In this document: positions 63,125 to 63,867 of the stretch, piece after piece
Layout of the letters: the number at the start of each line of letters is the position of its first letter
Position numbering within the stretch: position 1 is the stretch's first letter
DNA from: Bradyrhizobium sp. NAS96.2
GTDB lineage: Bacteria > Pseudomonadota > Alphaproteobacteria > Rhizobiales > Xanthobacteraceae
Length of the DNA stretch: 63,867 bases
Reading direction: 5' to 3'
NCBI RefSeq assembly: GCF_001908235.1
Contig: NZ_LGHK01000215.1
Coordinates: 1 to 63,867, forward strand
Notes under the pieces: generated by a model
Told to the model about the DNA's origin: nothing
Database searches by the model: none
What the model saw: the letters and a program-made list of their open reading frames with translations, nothing else
Made by a program: the position numbers and the translations under genes

Positions 63125-63867
63125 TCAGACGCCCAGCGCGAAGCGTCCGGCGGAGACACGGGTGGCATCGTCTTGCGGAGTATGGACGCGGCCGCACAGA
63201 ACGTCGCGGTAATGCCGCTCCAGCGGATTGGTTCGCGACAGGCCGTGATTGCTGGTCAGCGACAAGGCATCCTCCACCACCGCTGCGGCGTTATTGGTCA
63301 CCGTCAGCTTGATGATGTTAGACTCGATCGCCGAGAGCGGGAAGCCGTTATCGAAATCGGCGGCAAAGCTCTCGATCAGGCGGGCATTGACGGCAAGGCG
63401 CGCCTCGATCCCGCCGACGACCTCCTGCATCCGCGGCAGCGTCGCCAGCGGCGCGCCGAGATTGGCGGGCACCCGCTCCTTCAGGAATTTGACCAGCCAG
63501 TCGCGGGCGGCGCGTGCGATGCCGTCATAGATCGCGGCGACGAAGATCGCGTGCACGGTCGCCTGGGTGACGTCAGGAACCTTCCAGTCGTCCGGCCTGC
63601 GCACGTCGATCTCGTAATCCAGCGGAAACACGACGTCGTCGAAGACCACGGTATGGCTGCCGCTGGCACGCAGGCCGAGATGATCCCAGGTCTCCTCGAT
63701 CCGCGTACCCGGCAATCCGGCCGGAACCAGAAATTGTCCCACGCGGGCGTCCTGCTCGTCGGTCTTCGCCCAGACCGCGTACCATTTGAGAATCGGCGCG
63801 CCGGTCGAGTAGATTTTGCGGCCGGTCAGCCGCCAGCCGGTCTCGGTGCGGCGCGCCGTGGTCGCCG
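63125..63867 (-). CDS. Acyl-CoA dehydrogenase-like flavoprotein (SfnC/DszC-like), N-terminus outside window
   Basis: The visible frame runs to the window edge without a stop (247 residues), so the start lies upstream. Readable parts are GWRLTGRKIYSTGAPILKWYAVWAKT, ETWDHLGLRASGSHTVVFDDVVFP and a C-terminal four-helix region ending GLSRTNPLERHYRDVLCGRVHTPQDDATRVSAGR. The end with NPLERHYRDVLCGRVHTP is that of DszC/SfnC-like monooxygenases rather than of true acyl-CoA dehydrogenases. With the SsuD- and SsuA-like genes it forms an organosulfur-use operon. Confidence 0.87.
   Translation of the reverse strand, partial: ATTARRTETGWRLTGRKIYSTGAPILKWYAVWAKTDEQDARVGQFLVPAGLPGTRIEETWDHLGLRASGSHTVVFDDVVFPLDYEIDVRRPDDWKVPDVTQATVHAIFVAAIYDGIARAARDWLVKFLKERVPANLGAPLATLPRMQEVVGGIEARLAVNARLIESFAADFDNGFPLSAIESNIIKLTVTNNAAAVVEDALSLTSNHGLSRTNPLERHYRDVLCGRVHTPQDDATRVSAGRFALGV

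Overview
The window looks like chromosomal DNA of a Bradyrhizobium-type alphaproteobacterium. It is GC-rich, uses tight start/stop overlaps (ATGA), encodes many ABC importers, CoA-dependent enzymes and Sox proteins, and its gaps are filled with several families of palindromic intergenic repeats. I see no rRNA, tRNA, CRISPR array, phage or insertion sequence. Species assignment is inference.

Layout. 1-3.2 kb: the end of a sulfur-oxidation operon (flavocytochrome c-type flavoprotein, soxX, soxY, soxZ, soxA). 3.3-19.6 kb: a nicotinate island. It holds fpr, enamidase, a MarR regulator, a branched-chain-type ABC importer, a PF06684/DUF1185 protein, a UPF0280 (ApbE-like) protein, 6-hydroxynicotinate reductase, the NicAB nicotinate dehydrogenase and pncB. 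The gene set implies an aerobic, cytochrome-linked first hydroxylation followed by the reductive route known from anaerobic Eubacterium barkeri. Three palindromic operators sharing a GTATAC core sit in front of the three divergent transcription starts and are the likely targets of the MarR protein. 19.6-21.7 kb: metY-like enzyme and an alpha/beta hydrolase.

21.7-28.3 kb: an accessory segment bounded by two identical 32-bp inverted repeats. It carries a small secreted protein, a VOC protein and a RiPP locus: a cysteine-rich precursor (18 Cys in the last 67 residues), a fused YcaO cyclodehydratase and a SagB-type dehydrogenase. This is a linear azol(in)e-containing peptide (LAP/TOMM) cluster with no exporter or immunity gene beside it. 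An intrinsic terminator separates precursor and enzymes.

28.3-38.8 kb: HtrA-like protease, a GMC oxidoreductase with a small partner, a cytochrome P450, a Baeyer-Villiger-type monooxygenase and a single-chain acyl-CoA carboxylase. 38.9-47.4 kb: a dipeptide/opine-type ABC importer joined to a tandem-fused CoA-transferase, preceded by a frameshifted amidohydrolase remnant. 47.5-48.7 kb: a decayed sulfonate/taurine-type ABC transporter pair fused by deletion. 48.7-56.6 kb: GntR regulator, SnoaL-like protein, amidohydrolase, enolase-superfamily dehydratase, LivK-like binding protein and HyuA. 56.6-63.9 kb: HyuB, an MFS transporter, a CmcJ/NvfI-family protein, and an organosulfur locus (binding protein, luciferase-like monooxygenase, acyl-CoA dehydrogenase-like protein cut by the window end).

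The most interesting items are the hybrid nicotinate island with its self-contained regulon and proposed flavin-transferase partner, and the orphan LAP cluster.
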